Positions 1 through 12,476 of a DNA stretch of 64,000 bases are shown here, in pieces. Within the stretch, counting starts at the first letter, position 1. Each line of letters opens with the position of its first letter. The notes under the pieces were generated by a model. The model was given only the letters and a program-made list of their open reading frames with translations, had not been told where the DNA came from and did no database searches. The position numbers and the translations under genes are program-made. The DNA is taken from assembly GCA_043228905.1 (NCBI GenBank), contig JBHGNT010000009.1:13144001-13208000 (forward strand). Reading direction: 5' to 3'. Source of the stretch: Azolla caroliniana (taxonomy: Eukaryota > Polypodiophyta).

Positions 1-930
1 AATTGTGTATCACATAAATTCTGAGTAAGGGTAGTGCAAATCTCTTGGAGTTGAAAGAGAAGATCTAATACAATAGGAATTTCCATGGTTTTTGGATGTT
101 TAGACATCATCCCACATGAATGACATCATGTATTGGTAGAGATGCAAGTGTATCTAATAGATGAATGAGCCAAATTATTGGAAGAGTACTCCTCAAATCA
201 CAAAATGCGCCCAATCATCATGTTGGTAGTTGATGAAACAATGACGATACTCAAATTTTTTATTGATACGTTCACTTTGACCATTAGTGTCTCAATGATG
301 GCTCAAAGAGACTTTGCAATCAATTTGGAGTAGGTAAAGCAAGTACTTTTAGAATTTTGAGATGAATTGTGGGCCTTATTAACTAATGATGTCATGTAGA
401 AGACCCGATAAAGAAAGATGTGCTACAATGTATATCTAAGGATGGAGAAGTGTGTAGTAAATACAAATGCATTGACATGCTTTTGCCAGAACGAAGCAAT
501 ATCCAAGGAAAAAGACAAGTGAATGATCAAAAGAAGAAGTATTGGTGCATATTAAAAAGACATAATGTTATTTTTATCTGAAAAGTGAGTTCCTATCAAG
601 TATATAATGAGAAAGAGAGCTTGTTGTTAAGAGTGTGCTATGGTGCATGTGGAAAAGAGAGAGTATTATTTTTGTGTAACAAGAGAGTCTTGGAAGCTAT
701 ATAAAAAGCAAGTGAGCAGCTCATTATGGTGTTCACTAGTTTTGGGATTTGAGCACATAAGCTTTGTTGACAAATCAAATCATTGGGTAGAAAATCATGA
801 TACATGTGGGAGGCCAACAACAACTCGGGCAAACATCATCAATCATAGATTGGCCATGCCAAAAATCAAGCCTATTGCCTTGCTATTGGCAACAATTGTG
901 AAGGTCATCTATACAATACACAAGATATAA
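1..930 (-). mobile_element. Decayed Gypsy pol remnant
   Basis: No open frame survives. Positions 207-240 closely match 23723-23756, part of the integrase region of the Gypsy element further along: the shared core is CGCCCAATCATC followed by a TGTTG..TA..T.ATGAAAC pattern. Stretches around 780-860 resemble the H2C2 zinc-finger region of the same element read on the minus strand. I read this as an old copy of that Gypsy family cut by the window edge. The family call rests on nucleotide resemblance only. Confidence 0.45.
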
Positions 931-2180
931 GAATGAGGTATGGAATGAAAGGAAGACAAGATACACATTTTTGGAATGTTTGAGTATATCTAAGGACAAG
1001 TGTTATGGAAATATCATCACCCTTGGTCTTTGCCCTGACCATTTCTTTTGTATATAATACTCTCTGAGTTTACATTTTTTTAGCCCTTCGACGCTTTTCT
1101 TAATACTAACAAATGAAATCTTTTGAAAAAAAAGAAAGAAAGAAAAAGGTGTCGAGGCATGCTACAAGAGGGAGTTTTTATTTCCTAGGAAGTCTCTTGA
1201 AAGCTATTGAAGGAAGTACGTAACTCATTGCATGGGGGGGTGGGGGCTATCTTGAGATTCAAGATTGGGATTTGTCGATATACCGATTACCATGAGATAG
1301 CAAATCATGAGGGCTCTTAGGAGGCCTATGTCCACAAAAGGCGACATGGCCATTGATTGTAGAATCTCTATCCTAAAACTCATGGATCTGCCCCCGACAA
1401 TCTTTCAATTTTAGAGATTTCATCTTCTTTATCTCTTGCGCCTTATGTTACATGGTTGATTTTTGTAAACAAAATATTGACAAACAAAGGATCATGGTCA
1501 ACAAACTCTACCACTCACAACAACACCCACATGTATTGGGACGAACGACCAAATTTGACAATGACATTGAGGTGATACTAAAAATCAACTACAAAAATTT
1601 CCTAGGCCTAACACCTTGAGGGAGGCAATAACCCAAATAATATGGTGTGACAATTGACTCTTCAAGTTCCACCAAGAGCAACAAGCCTCGTGTTCGTTGC
1701 AACAATGGCCGACACCTTCGACCCTATCCTTCCTTGTTGACAAGATCCACTCCTCCTCTACCTGAACCAGTGGAGGTTGACAAGATCTGCTTCAAACATT
1801 TAACAAATGCCCAACGACAACACCGACCGACATATGAATAAAGTTGGCGTCTATTGCGATGCATCAACTAGGTAGGTCGATCGGTTGGTCATATAGTTTG
1901 CATGCATGTCGACAAGTTGCATTTGTTGGACCTTGTATCAACTAATGAGAAAGCGAGGTTTTGTAGTAGTCTTGGGAGCCATGAGAAGGAAGAGAGAGAA
2001 ATGTTAAAGAGTCGGTCGCATTGGGGCGAGAGGAGACACATGAGACAAGAGAGGGAGGGAGAGAGAGAGAGTCAAACCCTTCCCTTCTTAAATCCCACCT
2101 ACTGCACACAACTACTCAACACAACATGACTATGTATGTATTACATATGTACATATGTATGTACTTACTATGCCCCCATA
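931..2180. other. Non-coding stretch upstream of the GAUT gene
   Basis: No coding region, LTR end or RNA gene was recognised. The short open frames here have no recognisable protein features. Promoter elements of the downstream gene may lie in the last part, but none could be assigned with confidence. Confidence 0.4.
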
Positions 2181-2236
2181 CACATACATACATACATACA
2201 TACATACATACATACATACATACATACATACATACA
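2181..2236. repeat. (CATA)n microsatellite
   Basis: About 14 tandem CATA units. A shorter second CATA run follows at about 2261-2284. Both are preceded by the same TGTACTTACTATGCCCCC block (about 2159 and 2238), so the tract and its left flank look duplicated in tandem. Confidence 0.9.
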
Positions 2237-2299
2237 ATGTACTTACTATGCCCCCCCCCCATACACATACATACATACATACAAACACATTACCACCAT

Positions 2300-2701
2300 T
2301 CTCTCTCTTTCCTTCTTCTTCTTCTTCTTCTTCTTCTTCCATAGTCAGCACCGACAGACAGACAGCCCTCCCATCCATCCTTTTCCTGGTCTTCTTCTTC
2401 TTCTTCTTTTTCTTCATCCATCTCTCTCTCTCTTTTTCTGCGTCGCCGGTGTGTCATCATCGTCCTTTTATTATTAACTTAATAATCCACAAACAGAAAC
2501 ATATAGATAGATGACGGGAGATCAACCTCACCTCCTCCACTGCACTGCACTTCCCTTTGTCTTCTTCTTCGTCGTCTTCAGCACAGATGAACATTTTGGG
2601 TTTTGCTTCTTCGGATCATGATTCCTTATCATAACTAACCCTCATCACTTTCTTCTTCTTCTTCTTCTTCTTCTTCTTCTTGTTTCATCTGGATCTGGGC
2701 A
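2300..2701 (+). promoter_or_regulatory. CTT-rich leader of the GAUT gene
   Basis: Three pyrimidine runs of CTT units (about 2312-2340, 2391-2413 and 2649-2681) end just before the start codon at 2702. CT/CTT-rich leaders are common in plant 5' untranslated regions. The transcription start is not identifiable from sequence. Positions 2428-2488 reappear inverted in intron 1. Confidence 0.5.
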
Positions 2702-2906
2702 ATGCAGGTTCATATTACCCGCACCATGAGTAGGGTCACAATTTCTTCGACCTTCTCCAAACGGATTTTTGGGTTTTGGAGAAGAAAGGTGGATCGGAGG
2801 ACCCTCTTCTTTTATTCCTTCTTTCTGCTCGTATTGGTCGCCCCTTTCCTCTTCATCACTACCGCCGTGTTCACTCTCGAAAATGTCACCGAATGCTCCA
2901 CCACAT
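2702..2906 (+). CDS. GAUT exon 1 (signal anchor)
   Basis: Encodes residues 1-68 plus one base of codon 69: a basic N terminus (FSKRIFGFWRRKVDRR) followed by a single hydrophobic anchor, as in a type II Golgi protein. The donor GTAAAG follows at 2907. Confidence 0.88.
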
Positions 2907-5900
2907 GTAAAGTTTACCTCTTCTTTTCTTTATGTATTTGTATGTGTGTGTATGTCTGCATCTCTTTCTTTCTTTTGGCCTAATAATTCAGTTATTGAAC
3001 TCAGTACCCCATGGGGTCTCTCAAGAGTTGTGAACCGAAACAATGGAAAGGTTTCTATGGTAGATGTTCTCATCGTCTTCTTCGAAGAATGCCACATAAC
3101 AATGATCTATGTGAAACGAACCGATGAATAGACATTTATTGACATGTTAATATACTCTCTTGGTAAAGAAAGAAAAACGCCCACTAGTTCTTTTTCAGCC
3201 TAATGATTCCTGCATTTTCAATTTGGTACCATGCATTGAACTTAATCACACGATGCTCTGGAGTAGATTAACATATTGGACTTAGTATCACTAGATCTCA
3301 TGAATAGAGATAGGTAGATAGATTGATTTTATTACCATTCCCAGATATAAAATATAACCTATGGGACCAATGCAAATTATTTTAGCATAATGTGTGCGGG
3401 GCTTATTAGCTATTCTTGATATTCAAGAATTTTGTGATTAGAAGAGATCTCCGATGGATGATTCTGGAGTGAGAGTGTAGAGATCCCAAATGAATCTCTG
3501 TTTTCCATGTGGTGTAGGCTAGAGGTGTTGGTCAACCCCTACTGGTAAAGTAGTGTGTTTGACGAGATTTGAAACCTGGGGGCATGGGCTTGTACAACTT
3601 CCCTTACCATTAGTGTGCAACCTTGACACAAAGAAATGAGAGAGAGATATATATATTTAGGTCAACTAGATGCCAAAATCGGCCCATGAGACAACCGATG
3701 ATTACAATTGTAGGTGTACTCATGTCATCCATACTAAAACAAAAACAAAAACTCTAGGTCTTCTAAAGCTCCATGATCATTATCGTAATGCATGCAGTGG
3801 ATTGATTTCTAGGCTTCATATCCGAGGTTGATTGGGGCTGTTTATGAAGAAGTTTAAGAGGTGTATCTGGATGTTTTCGTGCGGATTGGGCATGGCGAGC
3901 AATGATCTCCATGATCTTTTGACAATATGATTCATGTGCCTTATATCTTGGTACTTGCGGTTTCCATTGTCATCAGCATTCCTCAGATCGCTCTATGGTG
4001 ACTCCTCAGCACGTTGTTAGTGGAGGCAAGGAGCGATAAAAGAAATCAGTGATGGGCGATTGTTGTTGCATCCTGCTTGGTAATCTAAGGATTGATTCCC
4101 TATGCTTTTGAAGCTCGACGAAGTGCTTGTGTGGTGGGAGGAAACTCTGAGATGGCCTATTGCTTTGTAAGCATTTTGGGGCATTTAGATGCCCATGTCC
4201 CTTGGTCTCTGTATGAATCTATCCTCTCAAAGAAAGAAAGCTATATGAACATATTTGAAGGGGCCAAAATAGCAGATAATACCGAATAAGCGACTGGATT
4301 TTAAAATTTTCTCATCGTTGAGAATGAAAAACTGAAGTAAATATAATTAAACATAAGGTATAGATATTTTGGAACTTAAGAGAGGAGGACTTAAATAGAC
4401 TTTTGAAAAATCTTCAAAATGGGCTTCCCAAAGATGGAGAAATCTCTGAAGTGAGGGATTATTAAGTTAATAATAAAAGGACGATGATGACACACCGGCG
4501 ACGCAGAAAAAGAGAGTCACAAGGGTGATGAGGCCAGAGTTCAGATGGATGTGGATTCTGAGTGCAACATATTGCTGTTGCTTGATCTATTGTAAACCCT
4601 TTCGAATCTCTTCGTGAAGACCCCTCTGTTGTATTCCTTGGTTGATGGGTAGCATGAGAAAGAGTAATTGATCTAAAAAAAGTCATGATTGTTTTGTGTT
4701 GATGAGTTGTTGTATTATTGTTCAACAACTTCTCTTTATGTCTCTTAAGTTCTAACAAGAAGAATCCCAAGCACTGTTGGTCTTCATATTTCATGGCATT
4801 GTGTAACAAGTCAAAGCCTTGTTTAAACAGGCACTTGTATCTCCCTCTTATTTCATAAAAAGATCACAATGGCAAACATAGTGGTCCTCTGATTCTACCT
4901 CATGTCGGCACAATTGGCAAATGCATTCTTCTATAGGTTTTGCATGCATATTTTCTGATCTCAATATTTAACAATTAAGAGGTCTTGAGCTTCCCTATCA
5001 CGTTATGGAGTTCATGAGATTGATCTGTATACATAGAATAAGGCTTGGTAATAAATCTATCTTGAAACGTGTGTAAAAAGAATGCCTTGTAGTGGTCCAT
5101 ATTCCTACCTAACGATGTTGTGGGGCTGATCCATGTTCTTTCATTATTCAGCTTAGCGATATGAGTTGAGATCATTCTATTCTTTTTGTTCAAGAGTGTA
5201 CATCCCAAGCCATATTGGAATAGATGAGTGCGTATGCTTATCCATGTGATTGGAACTGTCCTTGTCTTTCAGCATACCAACAATGATTATCTCCAATGTT
5301 AGCCAGCTGTTTTAATGACCTGAGTTCCAGTCCTGAGCGCCTTTGCTTAGGGAGCTCCTAGATCCATATGATATCAGTCACTGAACAGAATAATGCCTCG
5401 GTCACGATGGGGCCTGCTCTCGTTTCTCCCTTAATTATATCATTGGGACTGATGCTCTGCTCCTTATCACACAGGTAGTCATCTAGACTAAAGGTCTCTC
5501 CAAACCTGTCTAGTTATGAGCCCTATGCAGGCTCTGTCCCCAAATTTCTACCATGTATAAAAGAGTTCGTGTTACAAGTGCCTGCTGTTCTCGGAACTGC
5601 ATATGTGCACTTTGTGTTTCAACGGACCAAGAGCTGCATATCCATGAGAAAGTTGAGCAGATGCAGCCTCTTGGATGGAGAAATGAGGCCACTCACCCCT
5701 AGGTATGTGTAGGATCATGTGAATGCCACCTTTGGCTCTCCCAAGAAGAATTCCAGTTTGGATCTCATTATCCATTCTTCAGTGATGTTAAATATCATCA
5801 CTTCAGTTATCAAGATTGGATGACAAATATTTTATCCAGGTACAAGGCGAGTTGAGATGGTTGTGTCAACAATTTGTTGACCACGAGGTCATTATTTTCA

Positions 5901-8900
5901 TACACGGATTCTTTATGTAGTTTAGGAGAAATAATAAATATTGTGTTAACCAAGATGTATAACGGTGAGAAAATTGAATTAGTGACCTTCAATTTATACT
6001 CTAAATAGCTTAGCCCTAGGGCAGGACCTTTGTGATGAAGAAACGAGTTTTTTTGTGTTTGATATATGGATATGATTTGAACTTATTATCATGAGATTGT
6101 GAGTTAAATTAAGAGAAACCTAACATGTGCATATAATTCTAGTCGAGAGAGAAAAAAATATGAAGAGGATGATGATATATTACATTTAGGGCCAGCCAAC
6201 ATGACTCATGGAAGCCTGCAATGGTTAGAAACACAGTTGAAGTGGGAAACTAAAAAATGGTAGAGCACAAATAAAAAACTGAAAACTGAGTATAAAAAAG
6301 TAAGCTAGTTGCCGACATTAACTGTTTCAAATTTTGACGAGTCTAGTTATGTGTTCGCATGGATGAGAAAAGAATATGTTCAGTGCATGGATGGTTCAGT
6401 TGCTGTTGGGAGTTCGTGAGATACTAATAACCATATAGGAATTGCAGAACATCATGCCTGATGTCTTCATTTGGCAAGGCATTCCAAAGTGTTGGGCTCT
6501 TCTGTTTCGAGCATGTTGAGGTGCTGCATGTCAGATATCAGAGGTTGGTTCCATTGCCATTAGAATTTCCTGAAAAGATTGCATGACTTGGTAGGAATTC
6601 CAGAAAAACATGTTTGATTTTCTCATTTGTGAGTGAGGCATTCCAATGTGTCAAGTTCTTCAGGCAGTACTTATCACATATTGAGTATGGTCCTTGTGAG
6701 AAAAGCTGTTAATAGGAGCAGCGGAAGAGTTAGAACAAAATAGACACAGCCAAGCTGTGAGAAGGCTGCTAGACAGCATTAGAAAAAATGGTTGCAAAGA
6801 GTAGAGACACAACCAAAGAGTTGTGCTTGTTTGTAAGTAGTAGCAGAAAATAATCCTCTTACAAAGGAGGCTGGTATAAGCCTATTTATACAAAATTGGG
6901 AATGGTTGTTTGGTAGTTAAGAGACTCTTGTACTACCAAATAGGTACAATAAACTAGGAATAAAAAGGGAATATCTTGGAAAAAGTGGAAGAGACAAAAG
7001 GCATTTAAAGCATTGCAGATTCTAGAGAGAGAAGGCATTTAAAGAGTTGCGGATTCTAGAGAGAGAAGAATTTGGGAAGAGAGAGAATGTAGTACAAGAT
7101 AATAAAGATGAAAGAGAGTGCAGGTCTGGAGCTGCCACCCTCCAACACCTCTCAGCTCCAGAACGGCCATCAAACATTGAGTCGACTGAGGAGCTGATTA
7201 ATGGCATGCCTTGGATGCGGGAAAAAAAAACATAGAGATTGTTGTCGGCATAACAGTTTTGAAACCCAAGACAAAGAAAAAAGGTTTCAATTTTGTCATG
7301 CCAAGCTTTGGGAACTTGCTGTAAGCCATACAAGGCTTTGTGGAACCTGTAGTCCATGTTTTTCTGCTGTGAAATCTCAAAACCTACAGGCTGTTCAACA
7401 TCAACCTCCTCTTTCAAGTCACAATTAAGGCAGGCTGACTTGACATCCATTTGAAAGATGGGCCATTTGTTGTGAGCAGCAAGTGCAAGCGCACATCGAA
7501 TAGAGGTGTACCTTGCTGTTGGAGCAAAAGTTTCCTCGTAATCCACTCCTTTGACTTGTGAGTAGCCTTTTGCAACTAAACGTGCCTTGTGCTTATCCGA
7601 AGTACCATCAACATGGTACTTGGTCTTGAAAATCCATTTCAGTCCAACGACTTGTCGATGTTGAGGCCGTGGAACCAACTCCCATGTATGATTCCGCTCA
7701 ATGGAATCAATTTCAACTTCCATTGCTGCTTTCCACTCTGGAAGAACAAGGGCCTCTTTAGCTGTTGTGGGTTCTTGTGATTGCACAACAATGCATAGTA
7801 AGGCAAAGTTGCATGAGTGAGGAGGCCGTTGGGACTTACGTGTTCAAGAACTAGATGTATACTCATGAAGTTCAGCATCGGAGAGATGAGAATCACGAAT
7901 GGTGGCTTGAAGCCACTTGGGGAGTGGTGGAAGCTGGTTTGTAGAGGAAGGGGAAACAAGTGGAGTTGAGGGAGAGGATTGAATTGTTGGCGAAGTTAGA
8001 GATTGAGTAGGAGGAGATGGGGGGCTTGAAGATGATACATCTTCGTCTAAAATAGGAGATTCCGGAGGAGTTGGGATTTCAACCATGAACTCAGGTGAAA
8101 TCCTAGAATCATCCGGTTGAGACTCCACAAAATGAACATCCCTAGAGATGACTAGGGACTTTGACTCTAAATCCCATAACATGTACGCTTGAAATTGTGT
8201 GCTGTAACTAAGAAATTTGCATTTCTTGGTTTTGGACTCAAATTTCGTCCTTTTATGATTTGAAATGTGAACATAAGCATCACAACCAAAAACTTTAAAA
8301 TGAGATACTGAGGGCTTTACACCTGTAAATGCTTATGTAGGCGTCATTCCAGCAACTACTTTTGTTGGGCAGCAGTTGATGATGTAGACTGCTGTGTTGA
8401 CAACTTCACCCCAAAATGAGAGAGGAAGATCAAATTGAGGTAACATTGTACGAGCCATCTCTTGGATTGTCCGGTTCTTCCTTTCCACGACTCCATTTTG
8501 TTGAGGAGTATTGGGTGTAGAAAATTGGTGAGCAATGGCTCGTTGAGAGCAGAAACGGTGGAAAGCTTGGGAGATAAACTCTCCACCATTGTCCGACCTG
8601 ATCTTTTGAATTTTCTTCGATGTCTCGTTCTCCACGAGAGCTACCCATTCTTGAAATTTTGTGAAGGCTTGCGATTTTTCTACAAGAAAATAAACCCAAA
8701 CCTTGTGGGAGAAATCATCAATGATGAGCATGAAGTAGCGTGCACCACCAAGAGTAGTGGTTTTCATGGGACCACAAAGATCCATGTGCACTAACTCCAA
8801 GATAGATGTTGCATAGTGAGTGGTTTCATGAGGGAACGGCTCTTGATGTTGCTTGCCATGAAGACAAGCAACACATGGGGTATTGGGAGTTTTGAAAATA

Positions 8901-11900
8901 GGAAGACCCTCAACTAGTTGGGAAGAGGAGAGCTTTTGAAGAGAATCATAGTTGAGATGACCAAACCTAGCATGCCACAACGTGGGATCTTCTTGTGCCA
9001 CCAATGCATGAGAGCCTTGAAGAAGATGAGATTTGGACTTTTCCAAGGGGCTATGGGAACTTTTCAGGCAGTATAAACCCCCTTCTTGTGTGTCACTAGC
9101 TACAATTTGTAGGTTGTTGGTGTCAATGACATCCAAAACTGAGCTATCAAAGTAGACTCCATAACCTTGCTTAGTGATTTGGTAGACTGAAAGTAGGTTG
9201 GCAGAGATGCGAGGCACCTGTAGCACATCTTGAAGAATGACAGGTTCTTCATTTGAAGAATTGTTAAGAAACACATTACCCACACATGAAGCCTCAATGC
9301 TTGGGGCATATCCTATGGAGATTTGGGAGGAGTTAGGTTTCACATTATGCAAAATGGATTTGTCATAGGTCATGTGTGAAGTAGCACCACTATCTACTAA
9401 CCACTCGTCAATGGTTGAGGTAGTTGGTCCAGACAAATGTGAAGTATGTTCCTCAATGCCAAGGAAAACTGTTTCTTTGGCTGAGTGAACTGAGTAGGCC
9501 GAGTTGGATTTCGATGTAGGTTGATTTTCTGTAGAAGAAGAGTTCTTAGCATTGTCCCTTTTCTTTTTCTGACAATCTGGCTGAATGTGAACTTTGTAGC
9601 CACAATAATGACAAGGGAGCTCCTTGTAGGCTGGTTTGTTTGGTGGTCTTGGATTGGGTTTGTTGTAGGAGTTACCATTTTGCTTCCATTTGCCTTTACT
9701 TGTCGAATGTAGAAGCGTCTCATTGGAAGTTTGAGCACTTTTCTTCCTTGTTGCCCTATCACCAAGAAATGTATTCATATCAGGTGTGTTGGGAAGAAGA
9801 GAAATTGTGTCACAAAATGCTGAGAATGACTCAGGCAACTTTATCATTAGACGATGCACAAACTCAACTTCAGTTGACTTGCTTCCCAAAGAAACTAGTT
9901 CCTTTTGGAGAGTAACAAATTGCGTTATTTTATCCATGATGTTGGGAGTGTCATGAATCTTGAGATTAGCTAGTTGGTTCTCAATAGCTATCATTTGAGC
10001 ATGATTAGCTCGATGGTACGTCTTTTTGATGGATGTCCATAGTTCATTGGCTGTCTCTTCATCTGTATCTTGAAATTGACGAGCGATGCTCGGTTTAATA
10101 TTAAACATGAGGAAAGCATGGGCACGAGAATCCTTATCTAGCCACGCTTCAATCTCAGCGTTAGATGAGCCAACAACTGATTTGGTTGAAGAGGATGAAG
10201 TTACTGGTGGTTTCTTGTCACTACCATTGACCAGATTCCATAAACGATGGTATTGTAGCAAGGTCTTTATTTGTAGCTCCCGATCCAAGTAATTGTTCCC
10301 ATCCAAGATGGACTCTTTGGGGAGTTGGGGAATGGTTGATGAAACAATCATGGCATGTGAGGCCATGGATATCCTCCTCTTGAGCTACAATTGGACAATT
10401 TACAGCAGTTGTAAGTAGATGCTCAAGGTCTTTCTACTTCTCCCTAGATGCTAGGTGAGGCTCAGATGAGGGAAAAAAAAAGAACCTCCTCTTTAGGTTG
10501 GGAGGGTGGCTGCTAAGAGAACCTCCTCTATAGGGTTGGGAGGGAGGGATAAAAGAAGAGAGGTCTGTGTGCTCTTTGGCAAAAAAAATCAGGCTGAGGA
10601 TATGGATACCTCACTACTTTGATACCATGTGAGAAAAGCTGTTAATAGCAGCAGCGGAAGAGTTAGAACAAAATAGACACAGCCAAGCTGTGAGAAGGCT
10701 GCTAGACAGCAGTAGAAAAAATGGTTGCAAAGAGTATAGACACAGCCAAAGAGTTGTGCTTGTTTGTAAGTAGCAACATAGAATAATCCTCTTCCAAAGG
10801 AGGCTGGTATAAGCCTATTTATACAAAATTGGGAATGGTTGTTTGGTAGTTAAGAGACTCTTGTACCACCAAATAGGTACAATAAACTAGGAATAAAAAG
10901 GGCATATCTTGGAAAAAGTGGAAGAGACAAGGCATTTAAAGCATTGCAGATTCTAGAAAGAGAAGAATCTGGGAAGAGAGAGAATGTGGTACAGAGATAA
11001 TAAAGATGAAAGAGAGTGCAGGTCTGGAGCTGCCACCCTCCAACAGTCCTGTCCCTGTTAGGAGTTCTTAAAAGCTACTACAACCTTTTGGAGTTGTGGA
11101 AAATCATAACTGATGTTCCCATATGCAAGCGAAGCAGGTTCTTGAAAGTTAGTACAACCCTATAGGAATTCCAGGATAATCGTGCCGGATAACCTCATGC
11201 GAACGAAGAAGGTTTTTGAAAGGTAGTCCAACCTGGTAGGAATCTGTACAATGATGCCTAATGTCCTCATATGTGAGTGAGGCATTCCAAAGTGGTATGC
11301 TCTTCTGTTTTTGGCACGTTGAGGCAGTACATGTACGTGTCACATAGTGATGATCTATATCTCCCAGTTTGGCGTTCTAGAAAGCTAGTACGTCCTAATA
11401 GAAATTTTCTGAAAATCATGCCCAATCTCCTCCGGCATCCAAAAGTGGCATGCTCTATTTATGATCGTTGAGGCTGTACAGGTCACATGTCCTCAGATGA
11501 GACTCAACAAGAGATGACATCTGAGAGTATGCTTCACTTTGTGAGACAGGGAACTGTAACCTGTGGATGGTAAATATGTGTGCATTACTAAGGACAAACT
11601 AATTGTCCTATAGATTGAGATCAACACAGGCTTCGTAGATTTGAATAGTTTTCCTTTAATATAAAGAAAAGAAATGACTGAATAACAACCAATTAATCAG
11701 CCCTCATTTAATCATTTGAACCAGGAACACCCCCAAATGTTTGGGATTAACCATAAAGTCATTAAGAAAGAAGGAAAGCTTTGGTTACTCCAAACTCTTT
11801 CATCCACTGTACAATATATGGGTATTAATGACATATTTTATATAGACTATCTAAGTTTATAGTAATATCCATCAATCCCAATGAAACATCATGAATGCTC

Positions 11901-12428
11901 ATTGCTTGTTTTTATGGTAAAGAGTCTCATGTTACACAATAGCCTAAAAGATATACATGAAAAGTTGAAGATGGTCACATGATCATGGAGCAATTATTCA
12001 AGGATCATCAAACAACCAACAAATGAGGAAACATCACACAAGCAATGGGATATGCCTCATGTGATAACTCATTACACCTTGTCAAAGGTGGGCCATCATA
12101 AATATGATAAATATAATAAATAGTGTATTACATGATTGATAGACTTATATGCTTGACATGTCCTCAACTGTGTGGTTATAAAGTGAACTGGCGTTTAGCA
12201 GTTGAAAACTTAAGCAATCTGTGAATAATGCATTTCCATATCTGTGAATGTGAAGTATTTTTTCTCTCTCTACATTTCTACAGAGATAATGTATGGAAAA
12301 CTTTCTTACCTCATCTAAAAACATCACGTCTTGTTTTCCCTTTGCTAGATTGCTTTGGAAGAAGATGGGGCCCGACACTCTCTCCCCTTAACCCGAGTCG
12401 AGTGAGTCTAGCCAGTGTTTCCCTTGCA

Positions 12429-12476
<48 letters not shown>

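Larger units (their letters stand above)
6695..11045 (-). mobile_element. Copia element in GAUT intron 1
   Basis: LTRs 6695-7147 and 10628-11045 start TG and end CA, flanked by the perfect 5-bp target duplication GTCCT (6690-6694 and 11046-11050). A TGGTATCAAAG primer site next to the right LTR fits initiator tRNA-Met and sets the minus orientation. Gag, protease, integrase and the first half of RT are present in Copia order. The rest of RT and all of RNase H are deleted, so the copy depends on other elements. It lies antisense to the gene. Confidence 0.93.

Noticed and set aside
2021-2417. Overlapping ORFs on both strands around 2.0-2.5 kb
   Set aside because: They are translations of CATA and CTT microsatellites (YIHTYIHT, EEEEEE, KKKKK) and not genes.
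4092-5775. Short ORFs in GAUT intron 1
   Set aside because: No family resemblance, no splice context and no conserved features. Treated as chance frames.
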